DNA of 64,000 nucleotides from Lysobacter silvisoli. Lineage in GTDB: Bacteria; Pseudomonadota; Gammaproteobacteria; Xanthomonadales; Xanthomonadaceae. Position 1 is the stretch's first letter; each line of letters opens with the position of its first letter. Position numbers and translations under genes: made by a program. The stretch covers positions 930,001 through 994,000 of the forward strand of contig NZ_QTSU01000001.1 of NCBI RefSeq assembly GCF_003382365.1. The letters are read 5' to 3'. Positions 24,956 to 37,871 of the stretch are shown piece by piece. Below the pieces are notes generated by a model, which saw only the letters and a program-made list of their open reading frames with translations, did not search any database and was not told the DNA's origin.

Positions 24956-25855
24956 ATGCAGTTCAAGGATTACTACGACACCCTGGGGGTGGAGCCCAGC
25001 GCCGGCGAGGCTGAGATCAAGACGGCCTACCGCCGGCTGGCGCGCAAGTACCACCCGGACGTCAGCAAGGAGGCCGGCGCCGAGGACAAGTTCAAGGCCG
25101 TCAACGAGGCCTACGAGGCGCTGCGCGATCCGCAGAAGCGAGCGGCCTACGATCAACTGCGCGCGCGCGGCTACCGGCCCGGCGACGAAGTGCAGCCGCC
25201 CCCGGGCGGATTCGGCGGCGGCTACGGCGGCCCGGATTTCGACGAGATCTTCGCCGGCGGCGGCGCGGGCGGCGGTTTCAGCGATTTCTTCGAAAGCCTG
25301 TTCGGCCGCGGACGCGGCCCGGGCGGCCCCGGTTTCGGCGGTGCGGCGGGGCGCGCGCCGCCGCGCGGCGACAGCCGGGCCAAGCTGGCGGTGGCGCTGG
25401 AGACGGTCTACGAGGGCGGCATGGTGCGCATCTCGGTCAACGACCGCACCTTGGAAGTGCGCATTCCCAAGGGCATCAAGCCGGGCCAGATGATCCGTCT
25501 GGCCGGGCAGGGCACGCACGGCGATCTGCTGTTGGAGATCGAATACGCCGCGCACCCGCAATTCGAAGTGGACGGGCGCAATGTGATCCACGTGCTGGCG
25601 CTGGCGCCGTGGGAAGCGGCGCTGGGCGCGACCATCGGCGTGCCCACGCTGGGCGGCGAGGTCGAGCTGAAGATTCCGCCGAATTCCGAAGCCGGCCGCA
25701 AGCTGCGCCTGCGCGGGCGCGGCCTGCCGGGCACGCCGGCAGGCGATCAGATCGTGGAGCTGGAGGTGCTGGCGCCGCGGCCGCAGGACGAGGCCCAGCA
25801 CGAGGCCTACGAGCGCATGCGCGACGCGTTCGGGGACGATTGGCGCCGCGCGTGA
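24956..25855 (+). CDS. cbpA: DnaJ-class co-chaperone CbpA
   Basis: A 299-residue J-domain protein. Residues 1-70 are the J domain with the HPD motif in RKYHPDVSKEA; a Gly/Phe-rich region (about 80-130, many GGG and FGG) follows, then two beta C-terminal substrate-binding domains. There is no CxxCxGxG zinc finger, which separates CbpA from DnaJ. ATG 24956 (MQFKDYY) is preferred over upstream starts because it opens the J domain directly. It stimulates DnaK ATPase; CbpA also binds DNA in E. coli. Confidence 0.93.
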   Translation: MQFKDYYDTLGVEPSAGEAEIKTAYRRLARKYHPDVSKEAGAEDKFKAVNEAYEALRDPQKRAAYDQLRARGYRPGDEVQPPPGGFGGGYGGPDFDEIFAGGGAGGGFSDFFESLFGRGRGPGGPGFGGAAGRAPPRGDSRAKLAVALETVYEGGMVRISVNDRTLEVRIPKGIKPGQMIRLAGQGTHGDLLLEIEYAAHPQFEVDGRNVIHVLALAPWEAALGATIGVPTLGGEVELKIPPNSEAGRKLRLRGRGLPGTPAGDQIVELEVLAPRPQDEAQHEAYERMRDAFGDDWRRA

Positions 25856-25890
25856 GCGCGGCTACAGGCCAGCGTGCGCGCACCGGCGCA

Positions 25891-25917
25891 GATGCGGTTC
25901 GCTGCGCTCACCGCATC
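25891..25917. terminator. Hairpin between convergent cbpA and pilH-like genes
   Basis: GATGCGGT (25891-25898) pairs with ACCGCATC (25910-25917) around an 11-nt loop. No T-run follows, so it may be a dispersed repeat rather than a terminator; a related GGTGCGGTTCG...CTCACCGC sequence lies near 57735. Confidence 0.4.
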
Positions 25918-25954
25918 CTACGGGTCGGGTTTGGGCAACGCGTGCGGAGGGCGC

Positions 25955-26320
25955 TCAGCCCGGCAGCAACTGGCCGATGATCTCGGACAGGTCGCTTTCG
26001 CTGAAGGGCTTGGTGATGTAGGCCTTGGCGCCCTGGCGCATGCCCCAGACGCGGTCGGTGTCCAGGTCCTTGGTGGTCACCAGCACGATCGGGATGTGCT
26101 TAGTGGTGGGCTCGCGGCAGATCGAGCGCGTGGCCTGGAAGCCGTTGAGGTTGGGCATGACCACGTCCATCAGGATCAGGTCCGGCACTTCGCGCTTGGC
26201 CGCCTCGACGCCGGCCGCGCCGTCTTCGGCGGTCAGGGCCTCGTGCCCCAGCTTTTCGACGATGCGGCGGATGCCCATCAGCTGGGACGGTGAGTCGTCG
26301 ACGATCAGAATTCGCGCCAT
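25955..26320 (-). CDS. pilH: Single-domain response regulator, PilH-like
   Basis: A 121-residue CheY-type receiver without output domain. The phosphoacceptor is Asp52 in LILMDVVMPN, the acidic pair is VDD near residue 8, Thr in VLVTTKD and Lys104 in YITKPF complete the active site. Sequence features such as ARILIVDDSPSQLMGI and the length resemble PilH/PilG of the Chp chemosensory system controlling type IV pilus twitching in Xanthomonas and Pseudomonas. No other pil or chp gene is in the window, so the role is inferred from similarity. The acuI-like gene lies upstream on the same strand (59 nt). Confidence 0.85.
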   Translation of the reverse strand: MARILIVDDSPSQLMGIRRIVEKLGHEALTAEDGAAGVEAAKREVPDLILMDVVMPNLNGFQATRSICREPTTKHIPIVLVTTKDLDTDRVWGMRQGAKAYITKPFSESDLSEIIGQLLPG

Positions 26321-26379
26321 GTGTAAGTTTCCCCGTGATCCCTTGATTGTAGCGATGCGCGCTGACGCCGCAATGCCAA

Positions 26380-27372
26380 CTACATCACGACCAGGGTCCG
26401 GCCCAGGGAGCCCCCGGCGAGCATGGTCGAGAAGGCCTTGGGCAGGTCGGCCAGGCCGACCTCGCGGGTGCAGATGCGGTCCAAGTGCGCCGGCTTCCAG
26501 TCGCTGCCCAGGCGGCGCCAGACCTCGTCGCGGATCTGCCGCGCGGTGCCGGCCGAGGCCACGCCCAGCAGCGACACGCCGCGGATGATGAACGGCATGA
26601 CCGTGGTGTCCAGCTCGGCGCTGGCGGCCAGGCCGGCGCTGGCGACGTTGCCGTAGGGCGCGGTCTGCGCCAGCAGGCTGGCCAGCATGGGCCCGCCGAC
26701 GTTGTCCAGGGCGCCGCCGAAGCGCGCCGATTCCATCGGCCGGGCGGTGGCCAGCGCCTCGCGGCCCAGCACCTGCGCCGCACCGATCTCGCTCAGGTAG
26801 GCGGCCTGCTCGGGCTTGCCGCTGATCGCGTACACCTCGTAGCCGGCGCGGCTGAAGATGTCCACCGCCAGCGAGCCCACGCCGCCGGTGGCGCCGGTGA
26901 CCGCGATCGGGCCCAGCGCAGGCGTCTGCCGGTTGTCGTGCATGCGGTACAGCGCCAGCGCGGCGGTGAAGCCGGCGGTGCCCAGGATCATGGCCTCGCG
27001 CAGGGACAGGCCGCCGGGCAGCGGGATCGCCCACTGCGCCTCCAGCCGCGCGTATTCCGCGTAGCCGCCGTCGCGGGTCTCGCTGAGGCCGCAGCCGGTG
27101 ACCAGCACCGCATCGCCCTCGCGGAACCTGTCGTCGCTGGAGGCGACCACGTGGCCGGCCACGTCGATGCCGCCCACCAGCGGAAAGCGGCGCAGGATCT
27201 TGCCTTCTCCGGTGCCGGCCAGCGCGTCCTTGAAGTTGATCGACGAGTACGCGGTCTTGATCACGATCTCGCCCGGCGACAGGTCGTCCACGCCGATGCG
27301 CTCGACCCCGCTGCGGTAGCCGTCGGCGTCGTTGTGGATGCGGAAGGCGTTGAAGTCGCGGGGCAGGGTCAT
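26380..27372 (-). CDS. acuI: Acrylyl-CoA reductase (AcuI/YhdH family oxidoreductase)
   Basis: A 330-residue medium-chain NADPH-dependent reductase without the zinc-binding cysteines of alcohol dehydrogenases. The N-terminal GroES-like fold carries YSSINFKDALAGTG and FPLVGGIDVAGHVV, the Rossmann part has TGATGGVGSLAVDIF. The YhdH/AcuI group reduces acryloyl-CoA to propionyl-CoA; older annotation calls it quinone oxidoreductase. A GIY-YIG gene ends 32 nt upstream on the same strand. The exact physiological substrate is not shown by sequence. Confidence 0.9.
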   Translation of the reverse strand: MTLPRDFNAFRIHNDADGYRSGVERIGVDDLSPGEIVIKTAYSSINFKDALAGTGEGKILRRFPLVGGIDVAGHVVASSDDRFREGDAVLVTGCGLSETRDGGYAEYARLEAQWAIPLPGGLSLREAMILGTAGFTAALALYRMHDNRQTPALGPIAVTGATGGVGSLAVDIFSRAGYEVYAISGKPEQAAYLSEIGAAQVLGREALATARPMESARFGGALDNVGGPMLASLLAQTAPYGNVASAGLAASAELDTTVMPFIIRGVSLLGVASAGTARQIRDEVWRRLGSDWKPAHLDRICTREVGLADLPKAFSTMLAGGSLGRTLVVM

Positions 27373-27404
27373 GGGGGTGCTTCCGACGATTTGGGGCGCA
27401 CGGA

Positions 27405-27719
27405 TCAGGGAAATCGTGCTTCAGCGCCGATGATAGCGGAGTACAGATCGCGCCATTGCGGATTGTGGGTTTCGATCAGTTCCAGCTTCCACGCGCGCCT
27501 CCAGGATTTGATGCGCTTTTCGCGCAGGATGGCCGCATCCATTGTGTCGTGGGTTTCGTGCCAGACCAGTAAATGGGTGAGGTAACGGCATGAGAAGCCC
27601 GGGACTTGGCCGTGCTTGTGTTGCCAGACGCGCTGGATGAGGTCGGAGGTCACGCCCAGGTAAAGCGTGCCGCGCATGGAGCTGGCCAGCAGGTAGACGC
27701 AGGGGAGGCGGCTGCGCAT
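27405..27719 (-). CDS. Single-domain GIY-YIG endonuclease family protein (YhbQ-like)
   Basis: A 104-residue protein consisting only of a GIY-YIG nuclease fold. The two strand motifs read CVYLLAS and GTLYLGVTSDL, so the YIG element is YLG; the catalytic Arg is in LIQRVWQHK, and the conserved Glu in ILREKRIKSWRRAWK. ATG 27719 fits the domain start; the open frame further upstream reads into the REP-like array. Such proteins are common in genomes rich in REP-like palindromes, and this one abuts a tandem array. Nuclease activity and target are not known. Confidence 0.85.
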   Translation of the reverse strand: MRSRLPCVYLLASSMRGTLYLGVTSDLIQRVWQHKHGQVPGFSCRYLTHLLVWHETHDTMDAAILREKRIKSWRRAWKLELIETHNPQWRDLYSAIIGAEARFP

Positions 27720-27822
27720 TGAGAGCGGTTCCGGATTGTGGAGTCCGAAGGTAGCCGCGAATTCGCTTGACTCGACGGCGACTACACACGGTCGCGGCCT
27801 TTTCCTACAAACCCCCAACGCC

Positions 27823-28290
27823 GTCATTCCGGCGGAAGCCGGCACCCATTCTGCGGTTACTTTGGTTCTTGCTGCTTGAGGTAGGAGCAAGATCAAAATG
27901 GGTTCCGGCGTTCGCCGGAATGACGGGTGGTGGAGTGTTGCGGAACCCCGGCGGAGCGCTTCTCCATTCGATCCGGTTCGTCATTCCGGCGCAAGCCGGA
28001 ACCCATTTTGCGGTTGCTTTGGTTCTTGCTGCTTGAGGTAGGAGCAAGATCAAAATGGGTTCCGGCGTTCGCCGGAATGACGGTGATGGAGTGTTGCGGA
28101 ACCCCGGTGGAGCGCATCTCCATTCGATCCGGATCGTCATTCCGGCGGAAGCCGGAACCCATTTTGCGGTTGCTTTGGTTCTTGCTGCTTGAGGTACGAG
28201 CAAGATCAAAATGGGTTTCGGCTTTCGCCGGAATGACGGGTGGTGTAGTGGCGCGGAGCCTCGGTGGGATGCTTGCTCTATCCGGTCCAA
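27823..28290. repeat. Three tandem ~156-bp units with REP-like inverted repeats
   Basis: Three copies of the GTCATTCCGGC...GCCGGAATGAC element lie at 27823-27924, 27980-28081 and 28136-28237, each about 102 bp. The spacers between them are also repeated (TGGAGTGTTGCGGAACCCCG, then CTCCATTCGATCCGG), so the true unit is about 156-157 bp. The inner part reads TTTGGTTCTTGCTGCTTGAG in all three. After the third copy the spacer is degraded. The region 27720-28344 contains no gene besides this array. Confidence 0.9.
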
Positions 28291-28344
28291 ATCGTCGTTG
28301 ACTGGCCGGAGGGTGAAGCGGTGCTGGGATGCGACGCGCTGGTC

Positions 28345-28938
28345 TCAGCGCATAGCCTTGCGCCGCTTCTCGTCCATCCACTTGCTGGCCTCGGCCGGCT
28401 TATAGGCGCGCATCCAGTTCAACAGCGCGTCCAGGTCGTCGCCGTGCCACAGGTCGCGGCGCTGGTCGGGGTGCAGGAAGCGCTCTTCGACCATGCGGTC
28501 GAGCATGCCCATCAGCGGGGTGTAGAAGCCGTCCACGTCGAAGAAGGCGCAGGGTTTGTCGCCGATGCCGAGCTGGCGCCAGGTCAGCATCTCGAACATC
28601 TCGTCCAGGGTGCCGAAGCCCCCGGGCAGGGCGACGAAGCCGTCGGACAGGTCGAACATGCGCTGCTTGCGTTCGTGCATGGAGCCGACGATCTGCAGTT
28701 CGGTCAGGCCGCGGTGGGCGACTTCCCAGTTGACCAGCTGTTCGGGGATCACGCCGATCACCTTGCCGCCGGCCTCGAGCACCGCGTCGGCGACCACGCC
28801 CATCAGGCCGACGTTGCCGCCGCCGTAGGCCAGGGCGATGCCGTCCTGGGCCAGGCGGTGGCCCAGCGCCATCGCGCGGTCGGTGTAGATCGGCTTGGAG
28901 CCGGAGTTGGAACCGCAGTACACGCAGATCGTCTTCAT
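28345..28938 (-). CDS. LOG family protein (cytokinin riboside 5'-monophosphate phosphoribohydrolase type)
   Basis: A 197-residue Rossmann-like protein with the LOG hallmarks PGGFGTLDEMFEMLTW (PGGxGTxxE) and YGGGNVGLMG. Family members cleave nucleoside monophosphates to free base and ribose phosphate; plant-associated relatives make cytokinins, others have housekeeping nucleotide roles. The second of two close ATGs (28938, MKTICVYCGS) is preferred because AAGG lies about 8 nt upstream; ATG 28944 is the alternative. The leader contains a TTGTTGTTGTTG-like tract. It lies downstream of lpd but behind a hairpin terminator, so it probably has its own promoter. Confidence 0.92.
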   Translation of the reverse strand: MKTICVYCGSNSGSKPIYTDRAMALGHRLAQDGIALAYGGGNVGLMGVVADAVLEAGGKVIGVIPEQLVNWEVAHRGLTELQIVGSMHERKQRMFDLSDGFVALPGGFGTLDEMFEMLTWRQLGIGDKPCAFFDVDGFYTPLMGMLDRMVEERFLHPDQRRDLWHGDDLDALLNWMRAYKPAEASKWMDEKRRKAMR

Positions 28939-29000
28939 GTTCATTGCCTTGGTTTTTGTTGTTGTTGTGGGTGTTGCGGGTATTGCCATTGCCGAAACGA

Positions 29001-29027
29001 AGAACGGCGCACCAGGTGCGCCGTTCT
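29001..29027 (-). terminator. Terminator of the suc-lpd transcript
   Basis: AGAACGGCGCACC (29001-29013) and GGTGCGCCGTTCT (29015-29027) form a long perfect stem. On the minus strand TCGTTTCGG follows, a weak T-run. It sits 18 nt after the lpd stop. Confidence 0.75.
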
Positions 29028-29044
29028 CGTGATTGCCTGGCCGA

Positions 29045-30619
<1,575 letters not shown>

Positions 30620-31837
30620 TCACATGCCGAGCAGCATGCGGTGCGGATTCTCGAGCTGGTTCTTGATGTCGACCAGGAACAGCACCGCGTCCTTGCCGTC
30701 GATGATGCGGTGGTCGTAGGACAGGGCGATGTACATCATCGGCGCGGCCACGACCTGGCCGTTCTCGACGATGGCGCGCTCCTTGATCGCGTGCATGCCC
30801 AGGATCGCCGACTGCGGCGGGTTCACGATCGGGGTCGACATCAGCGAGCCGAAGGTGCCGCCGTTGGTGATGGTGAAGGTGCCGCCCTGCAGGTCTTCCA
30901 GCGCCAGCTTGCCGTCGCGGGCCTTCTTGGCGTAGTCGCCGATGGCCTTTTCGATGTCGGCGAAGCCCATGCGCTCGACGCTGCGCAGCACCGGGGTCAC
31001 CAGACCCTTGTCGGTGGACACGGCGATCGAGATGTCGGCGTAGCCGTGGTAGATCACGTCGTTGCCGTCGACCGAGGCGTTGACGATCGGGTGGCGCTGC
31101 AGCGCGTTGGCGGCGGCCTTGGCGAAGAAGCTCATGAAGCCCAGCTTGACGCCGTTGGCCTTCTCGAAGGTCTCGCCCAGCTCCTTGCGCATGGCCATGA
31201 CCTTGCCCAGGTTGACTTCGTTGAACGAGGTCAGCATGGCGATGGAGTTCTTCGACTGCATCAGGCGCTCGGCGATGCGGGCGCGCATGCGGGTCATCGG
31301 CACGCGCTCTTCCGGGCGAGCGCCCGCGGCGTTGCCGACGCCGCCGGACTTGGCGTAGTTGAGGATGTCTTCCTTGGTGACCGCGCCGCGGCGGCCGGTG
31401 CCTTCGACCTGGGAGGCGTCGATGCCTTCCTTGTTCGCGGTGAAGCGCGCGCCCGGGGGCAGCTGGTCGTTGCCGGCCGGCGCCTTGGCGGCCTCGGCCT
31501 TGGGCGTGATCGGCTGCGCGCCGGCGGCCGGCAGTTCGGCGGCCTTGGCGGCGGCCGGTGCGGCAGCGGCGGCGGGCTTGGCCTCGGCGGCGGCAGCGGC
31601 GCCGGCTTCGACGATCGCGATCAGCTGCTGGCTGGTCACGGTGGCGCCTTCCTCGAACTTGATCTCCTTGAGCACGCCGTCGACGGGCGAGGGGACCTCG
31701 AGCACGACCTTGTCGGTTTCGAGGTCGACCAGGTTCTCGTCGCGCTTGACCGCGTCGCCCGGCTTCTTGTGCCACGTGGCGATGGTGGCGTCGGAGACGG
31801 ACTCGGGCAGGACGGGGACTTTGATCTCGGTGCTCAT
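30620..31837 (-). CDS. sucB: Dihydrolipoyllysine-residue succinyltransferase (E2)
   Basis: E2 core of 2-oxoglutarate dehydrogenase, 405 residues. The N-terminal lipoyl domain carries the lipoylated Lys43 in [14 protein letters not shown]; an Ala/Pro-rich hinge (about 85-125) leads to the peripheral subunit-binding domain ([20 protein letters not shown]), and the catalytic domain ends with [16 protein letters not shown], containing the catalytic His and Asp. It follows sucA after 72 nt. Confidence 0.97.
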   Translation of the reverse strand: MSTEIKVPVLPESVSDATIATWHKKPGDAVKRDENLVDLETDKVVLEVPSPVDGVLKEIKFEEGATVTSQQLIAIVEAGAAAAAEAKPAAAAAPAAAKAAELPAAGAQPITPKAEAAKAPAGNDQLPPGARFTANKEGIDASQVEGTGRRGAVTKEDILNYAKSGGVGNAAGARPEERVPMTRMRARIAERLMQSKNSIAMLTSFNEVNLGKVMAMRKELGETFEKANGVKLGFMSFFAKAAANALQRHPIVNASVDGNDVIYHGYADISIAVSTDKGLVTPVLRSVERMGFADIEKAIGDYAKKARDGKLALEDLQGGTFTITNGGTFGSLMSTPIVNPPQSAILGMHAIKERAIVENGQVVAAPMMYIALSYDHRIIDGKDAVLFLVDIKNQLENPHRMLLGM

Positions 31838-31909
31838 GGGGTGGGCATCCTGGCTTGCTTGATTGTTATGTGGCGGACTAGCGGAAAGGGGGGGCGGGAC
31901 CGGCGCCGG

Positions 31910-34744
<2,835 letters not shown>

Positions 34745-35099
34745 GATGGCGATCGGGAAACTCTTGGGGGCGGGATTGGGGGTCGGCGTACGCCGGCGCA
34801 CGCGTTTGGCGCAGGCAAGGCTCGGAATTATAGCGGACCTGTTAAGCCAAGCGGCATAACTACTTACGTCTATGTGACCGATTCGGATGGATTTCCTGCC
34901 GCGGCCCGATCCGGCCCCCCCGCCGGGCGGCGAACCGACCGATCCGGCAAGCCTCCCGAAGTCTTGGGTTGGCCGCGGGCCTTTCAAGCCGAAGCCGGGC
35001 GCGCAGGCTATGGGTCGGCCCCGGCGGGGCCGGCGGGGCCGGCGGGGCCGCGCCGGTTGTGCCCGCGTTCGCGGCGGTCGGCGGCGTGCCAGCCGCTGC
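34745..35099 (-). promoter_or_regulatory. sucA promoter region
   Basis: A consensus TATAAT on the minus strand (34832-34827) is the probable -10; no good -35 is seen at 16-18 nt. The rest of this 355-bp gap is non-coding. It contains a GC-only tandem repeat at about 35021-35050, three copies of the 9-mer CGGCGGGGC. Confidence 0.6.
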
Positions 35100-36008
35100 T
35101 CAGATGCCCAGCGCGCGGTACTCGCTGCAGGGCCGCGCGCGTTCCCAGACCGGGTCGAACAGGGCGCGCAGCTGGCGCGCGCGGGCCGGCGCGTCCAGGC
35201 GGGTTTCGCCCTCGAAACGATGGCCCAGGGCGCGGAAGTACCAGCCGCCGAGGTCGTTGACGATGTAGGCCGAGGGGTAGCCGCGGTCCACCGGCTCCTC
35301 GATCGCGCGGAACTCGAAGGCCGTGGTCAGCCGTTGTCCCAGGTTCAGCAGCGGGGCGATGGCACGCTGCGGCGCGGCCGGGTCCTGCAGCAGCACGCGC
35401 ACCTGGCCGCCGCCGGTGGCGAAGCGGCGCAGCGCGGCGACCGCTTCGGGCCGGTCGAGCAGGCCCGGGTCCAGTTCGCGGCTGTAGAGGGCCAGCTGCC
35501 GGCGCGCGCCGGCGACCACGCCCTGCAGCGCGGCCACGGCCGCTTCGCGGCTTTCCACCGGATTGACCGCGTCCAGCAGCCGGCGCATGGGCTGGTGGTC
35601 GATGCCGGCGACGACGAAGCCGTCGCCGAACGGCAGGAAGCCTTCGCGGGCGTAGAAACCCGTGGTCTGGGTCTGGGCATTGAGCGTCAGCTCGCGCCAG
35701 CCCAGTTCGGCGGCCAGGGTCACCAAGGCGCGCAGCAGGGCCTCGCCTACGCCACGGCCGCGCCACTCGGCGTGCACCGCCAACCGGCCCAGGCTGCGCT
35801 CGGGCGTGAGCCGGCCGGTGCCGATCACGCGGCCTTGTTCGTCGCGGGCCAGGGCGTGGCGGCACAGCGGGTCCTGGGCGTCGAGTTCGAGCTCCGCCGG
35901 CACCTGCTGCTCGCGCACGAACACCGCCTCGCGCACCGCGCGCAGTTCGGGCAGGGCGGCGGCGTAGCCGTCGGCGGGAGCGATCTCGATGCGGAAGCCC
36001 GTGGCCAT
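35100..36008 (-). CDS. GNAT acetyltransferase with an extra C-terminal domain
   Basis: A 302-residue protein. Residues 1-145 are a GNAT N-acetyltransferase fold: VFVREQQVPAELELD, then the acetyl-CoA loop in AVHAEWRGRGVGEALLRAL, and GFYAREGFLPFGDGF. The remaining half (from about 150) is a separate domain with ALYSRELDPGLL and GGGQVRVLLQDP, vaguely like phospholipase D-type folds but without a visible HKD motif. ATG 36008 has GAGGAGG at good spacing; ATG 36014 would overlap that site. The roxA stop overlaps the region, so the two genes are translationally coupled. Substrate unknown. Confidence 0.85.
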   Translation of the reverse strand: MATGFRIEIAPADGYAAALPELRAVREAVFVREQQVPAELELDAQDPLCRHALARDEQGRVIGTGRLTPERSLGRLAVHAEWRGRGVGEALLRALVTLAAELGWRELTLNAQTQTTGFYAREGFLPFGDGFVVAGIDHQPMRRLLDAVNPVESREAAVAALQGVVAGARRQLALYSRELDPGLLDRPEAVAALRRFATGGGQVRVLLQDPAAPQRAIAPLLNLGQRLTTAFEFRAIEEPVDRGYPSAYIVNDLGGWYFRALGHRFEGETRLDAPARARQLRALFDPVWERARPCSEYRALGI

Positions 36009-36010
36009 GT

Positions 36011-37231
36011 TCATTCCTCCTCGCCGTCGTCCAGCAACAGGCGGTAATGACCGCCCTGGTAAAGCTCGATCACCGCGTCGCGGCCGGCCTCGGACAGGGC
36101 GCCGTAGGCGGCGCCGTCGAATACGGCGGCGTTGGCGATGGCCTGGGCGTCGCGCGCGGGCAGGCTGCGTTCCTGGCCGCTCACGTACAGGCGCGCGCCG
36201 CGGCCGGCGCGGCGCCAGGCCATGCGCGACCAGGGGTGGCGCAGCAGCTGCGCGCCGCCCTGCAGGTCCCATTCGACCTCGATGCGCGAACGGGCGTCGT
36301 CGCCGGGCAACACTTCGCCGGCGGCGCGGTAGACGGTGATGAAACGGCCGAACCAGTCGCCCAGGCGGTCGGGATCGTTGAAGCGCAGGGTGTTCAGCGC
36401 TTCGACCACGCGCGCCATGGCGGCGGCGTCGATCTCGGCCGCGTCGGCCGGCGGCGCCAGGTCGGGATCGCGGTAACGCAGCGATTCGTCGGCGTCGGCG
36501 GCCAGGGTGTCGATGTAGTCGCCCATGAGCTCGGCCGCGGACGGCGCGCGCATGCCCACCGAGAAGGTCAGGCAGGCGTCCTCGGCCACGCCGTGGTGCG
36601 GCACGCCGGGCGGCAGGTAGAGCATGTCGCCGGGGCCCAGCACCCAGTCGTGGCTGGGGTCGAAACTTTGCAGCAGCTTGAGTTCGGCGTCGTCGCGGAA
36701 CGCTTGCGGCGCTTCGGGGCGGGCGTCGATCTGCCAGCGGCGGTGGCCCTGGGCCTGCAGCAGGAACACGTCGTACTGATCGACATGGGCGCCGACCGAA
36801 CCGCCGGGCGCGGCGAAGGACACCATCACGTCGTCGATGCGCCAGCGCGGCAGGAAGTCGAACGCGTCCAGCACCGCGGCCACGTCGGCGTCCCACTTGT
36901 CCACGTCCTGCACCAGCAGGGTCCAGTCCTGCTGCGGCAGGTCGGGGAATTCGGCTTCCTCGAACGGGCCGTGGCGCAGGCTGTAGCGGTCGCTGGCACG
37001 GTCGTGGCGGATCAGCCGCGACAGCGCGGCCTCCTCGCAGGCCAGGCCGGCCAGGTCTTCGGGCTGGATCGGCGAGACGTAGCCGGGGAAGGCGTTGCGG
37101 ATCAGCAGCGGGCGCTTCTGCCAGTACCGCTGCAGGAACTGCGCCGCGGGCATGCCCAGCGGCGGGTGGGCGGCGGCATCGACCTCGATGGGCAGGTCGG
37201 CGGAAGGCTTGCGCGGGCGCGATGGGGCCAT
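36011..37231 (-). CDS. roxA: 50S ribosomal protein L16 3-hydroxylase-type JmjC oxygenase
   Basis: A 406-residue Fe(II)/2-oxoglutarate oxygenase of the YcfD/RoxA group, which hydroxylates an arginine of ribosomal protein uL16. The cupin part has the iron ligands in GAHVDQYDVFLLQ (His and Asp) and the distal His in LPPGVPHHGVAED; KRPLLIRNAFPG near residue 40 is the family's N-terminal signature. A C-terminal dimerisation/winged-helix region follows. ATG 37231 (MAPSRPRK) precedes the domain directly. It is slightly longer than the E. coli protein. The downstream GNAT gene overlaps its stop region. Confidence 0.92.
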   Translation of the reverse strand: MAPSRPRKPSADLPIEVDAAAHPPLGMPAAQFLQRYWQKRPLLIRNAFPGYVSPIQPEDLAGLACEEAALSRLIRHDRASDRYSLRHGPFEEAEFPDLPQQDWTLLVQDVDKWDADVAAVLDAFDFLPRWRIDDVMVSFAAPGGSVGAHVDQYDVFLLQAQGHRRWQIDARPEAPQAFRDDAELKLLQSFDPSHDWVLGPGDMLYLPPGVPHHGVAEDACLTFSVGMRAPSAAELMGDYIDTLAADADESLRYRDPDLAPPADAAEIDAAAMARVVEALNTLRFNDPDRLGDWFGRFITVYRAAGEVLPGDDARSRIEVEWDLQGGAQLLRHPWSRMAWRRAGRGARLYVSGQERSLPARDAQAIANAAVFDGAAYGALSEAGRDAVIELYQGGHYRLLLDDGEEE

Positions 37232-37300
37232 GGGGGCGCGACGTCGGGATTCGGTGGGCAGGCATTGTCGCCGATTGGGGCGTGCTCGTTCCGTTTGCTG

Positions 37301-37432
37301 TTCCCCCCTTTGAAAAAGGGGGGCTAGGGGGGATTTGCTTTTGCTCGCGAGTGCAAGCAAATCCCCCGGCGCAGCCGGATCGTCGGCAGTTGCATATCGT
37401 CGGCGCCAGCCCCCTTTTTCAAAGTGGGCATC
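37301..37432. repeat. Two inverted CCCCCTTTGAAAAAGGGGG-family repeats
   Basis: TCCCCCCTTTGAAAAAGGGG with GGGGGATTTGCTT on its right is mirrored by AAGCAAATCCCCC and, at the far end, CCCCCTTTTTCAAAG. The two copies are arranged head to head around about 60 nt and could form a cruciform or a long RNA stem. It fills most of the gap between roxA and the VOC gene. Confidence 0.75.
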
Positions 37433-37450
37433 GCTTTCACGCGCGCTCGC

Positions 37451-37849
37451 CTAGTCCGCGATCTCGTCGTAACCGCGCCCCAGGAACTGCAGCAGGCACC
37501 AGCCGTGGCCGAACGGGTCGGCGAGTTGGACGATGCGGCCCCAGTTGGCCTCGCGGATCGGGCCTTCCTGGGCTGCGCCCGCCGCCAGCGCCTGCACCAG
37601 GGCGGCGTCCAGATCGTCCACCACCACGTCCACGTGCAGCGGCGACCAATGCCGGGTGTAGTCGCGCACGCTGCCGTCCGCGCCGATGCTGCCGGCGGAT
37701 TTGCCCAGCAAATAAATCGGCACCGAGGCGCCTATCAGTTCCAGCACCTGGGGTCCCAGGCGCCGCGCCGGGCGCAGGCCGAAGGCGGCGGTGTAGAAGG
37801 CCTGGGCCGCGGCCAGGTCGGGTACGTCGATGTTGAGCAGCAGCTGCAT
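37451..37849 (-). CDS. VOC (glyoxalase/bleomycin-resistance fold) family protein
   Basis: A 132-residue single-module vicinal-oxygen-chelate protein. It starts MQLLLNIDVPDLAAAQAFYT, the usual opening, and the metal-site strands read HWSPLHVDVVVDD (His) and ADPFGHGWCLLQF, with a Glu in QVLELIG. These proteins bind or convert small molecules (glyoxalase, dioxygenase, fosfomycin or bleomycin binding); nothing here points to one substrate. It lies 22 nt downstream of the DUF695 gene and is probably co-transcribed. Confidence 0.88.
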   Translation of the reverse strand: MQLLLNIDVPDLAAAQAFYTAAFGLRPARRLGPQVLELIGASVPIYLLGKSAGSIGADGSVRDYTRHWSPLHVDVVVDDLDAALVQALAAGAAQEGPIREANWGRIVQLADPFGHGWCLLQFLGRGYDEIAD

Positions 37850-37871
37850 CGTGGCCTCCGCTGGGGGCGGT

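Noticed and set aside
27823-28237. CRISPR-like array
   Set aside because: The repeats are 102-156 bp with repeated, not unique, spacers; no cas gene is nearby.
27767-28301. Short frames repeating PSFRRKPEPIL-like sequence in the tandem array
   Set aside because: These are translations of the REP-like repeat itself on both strands, not proteins.
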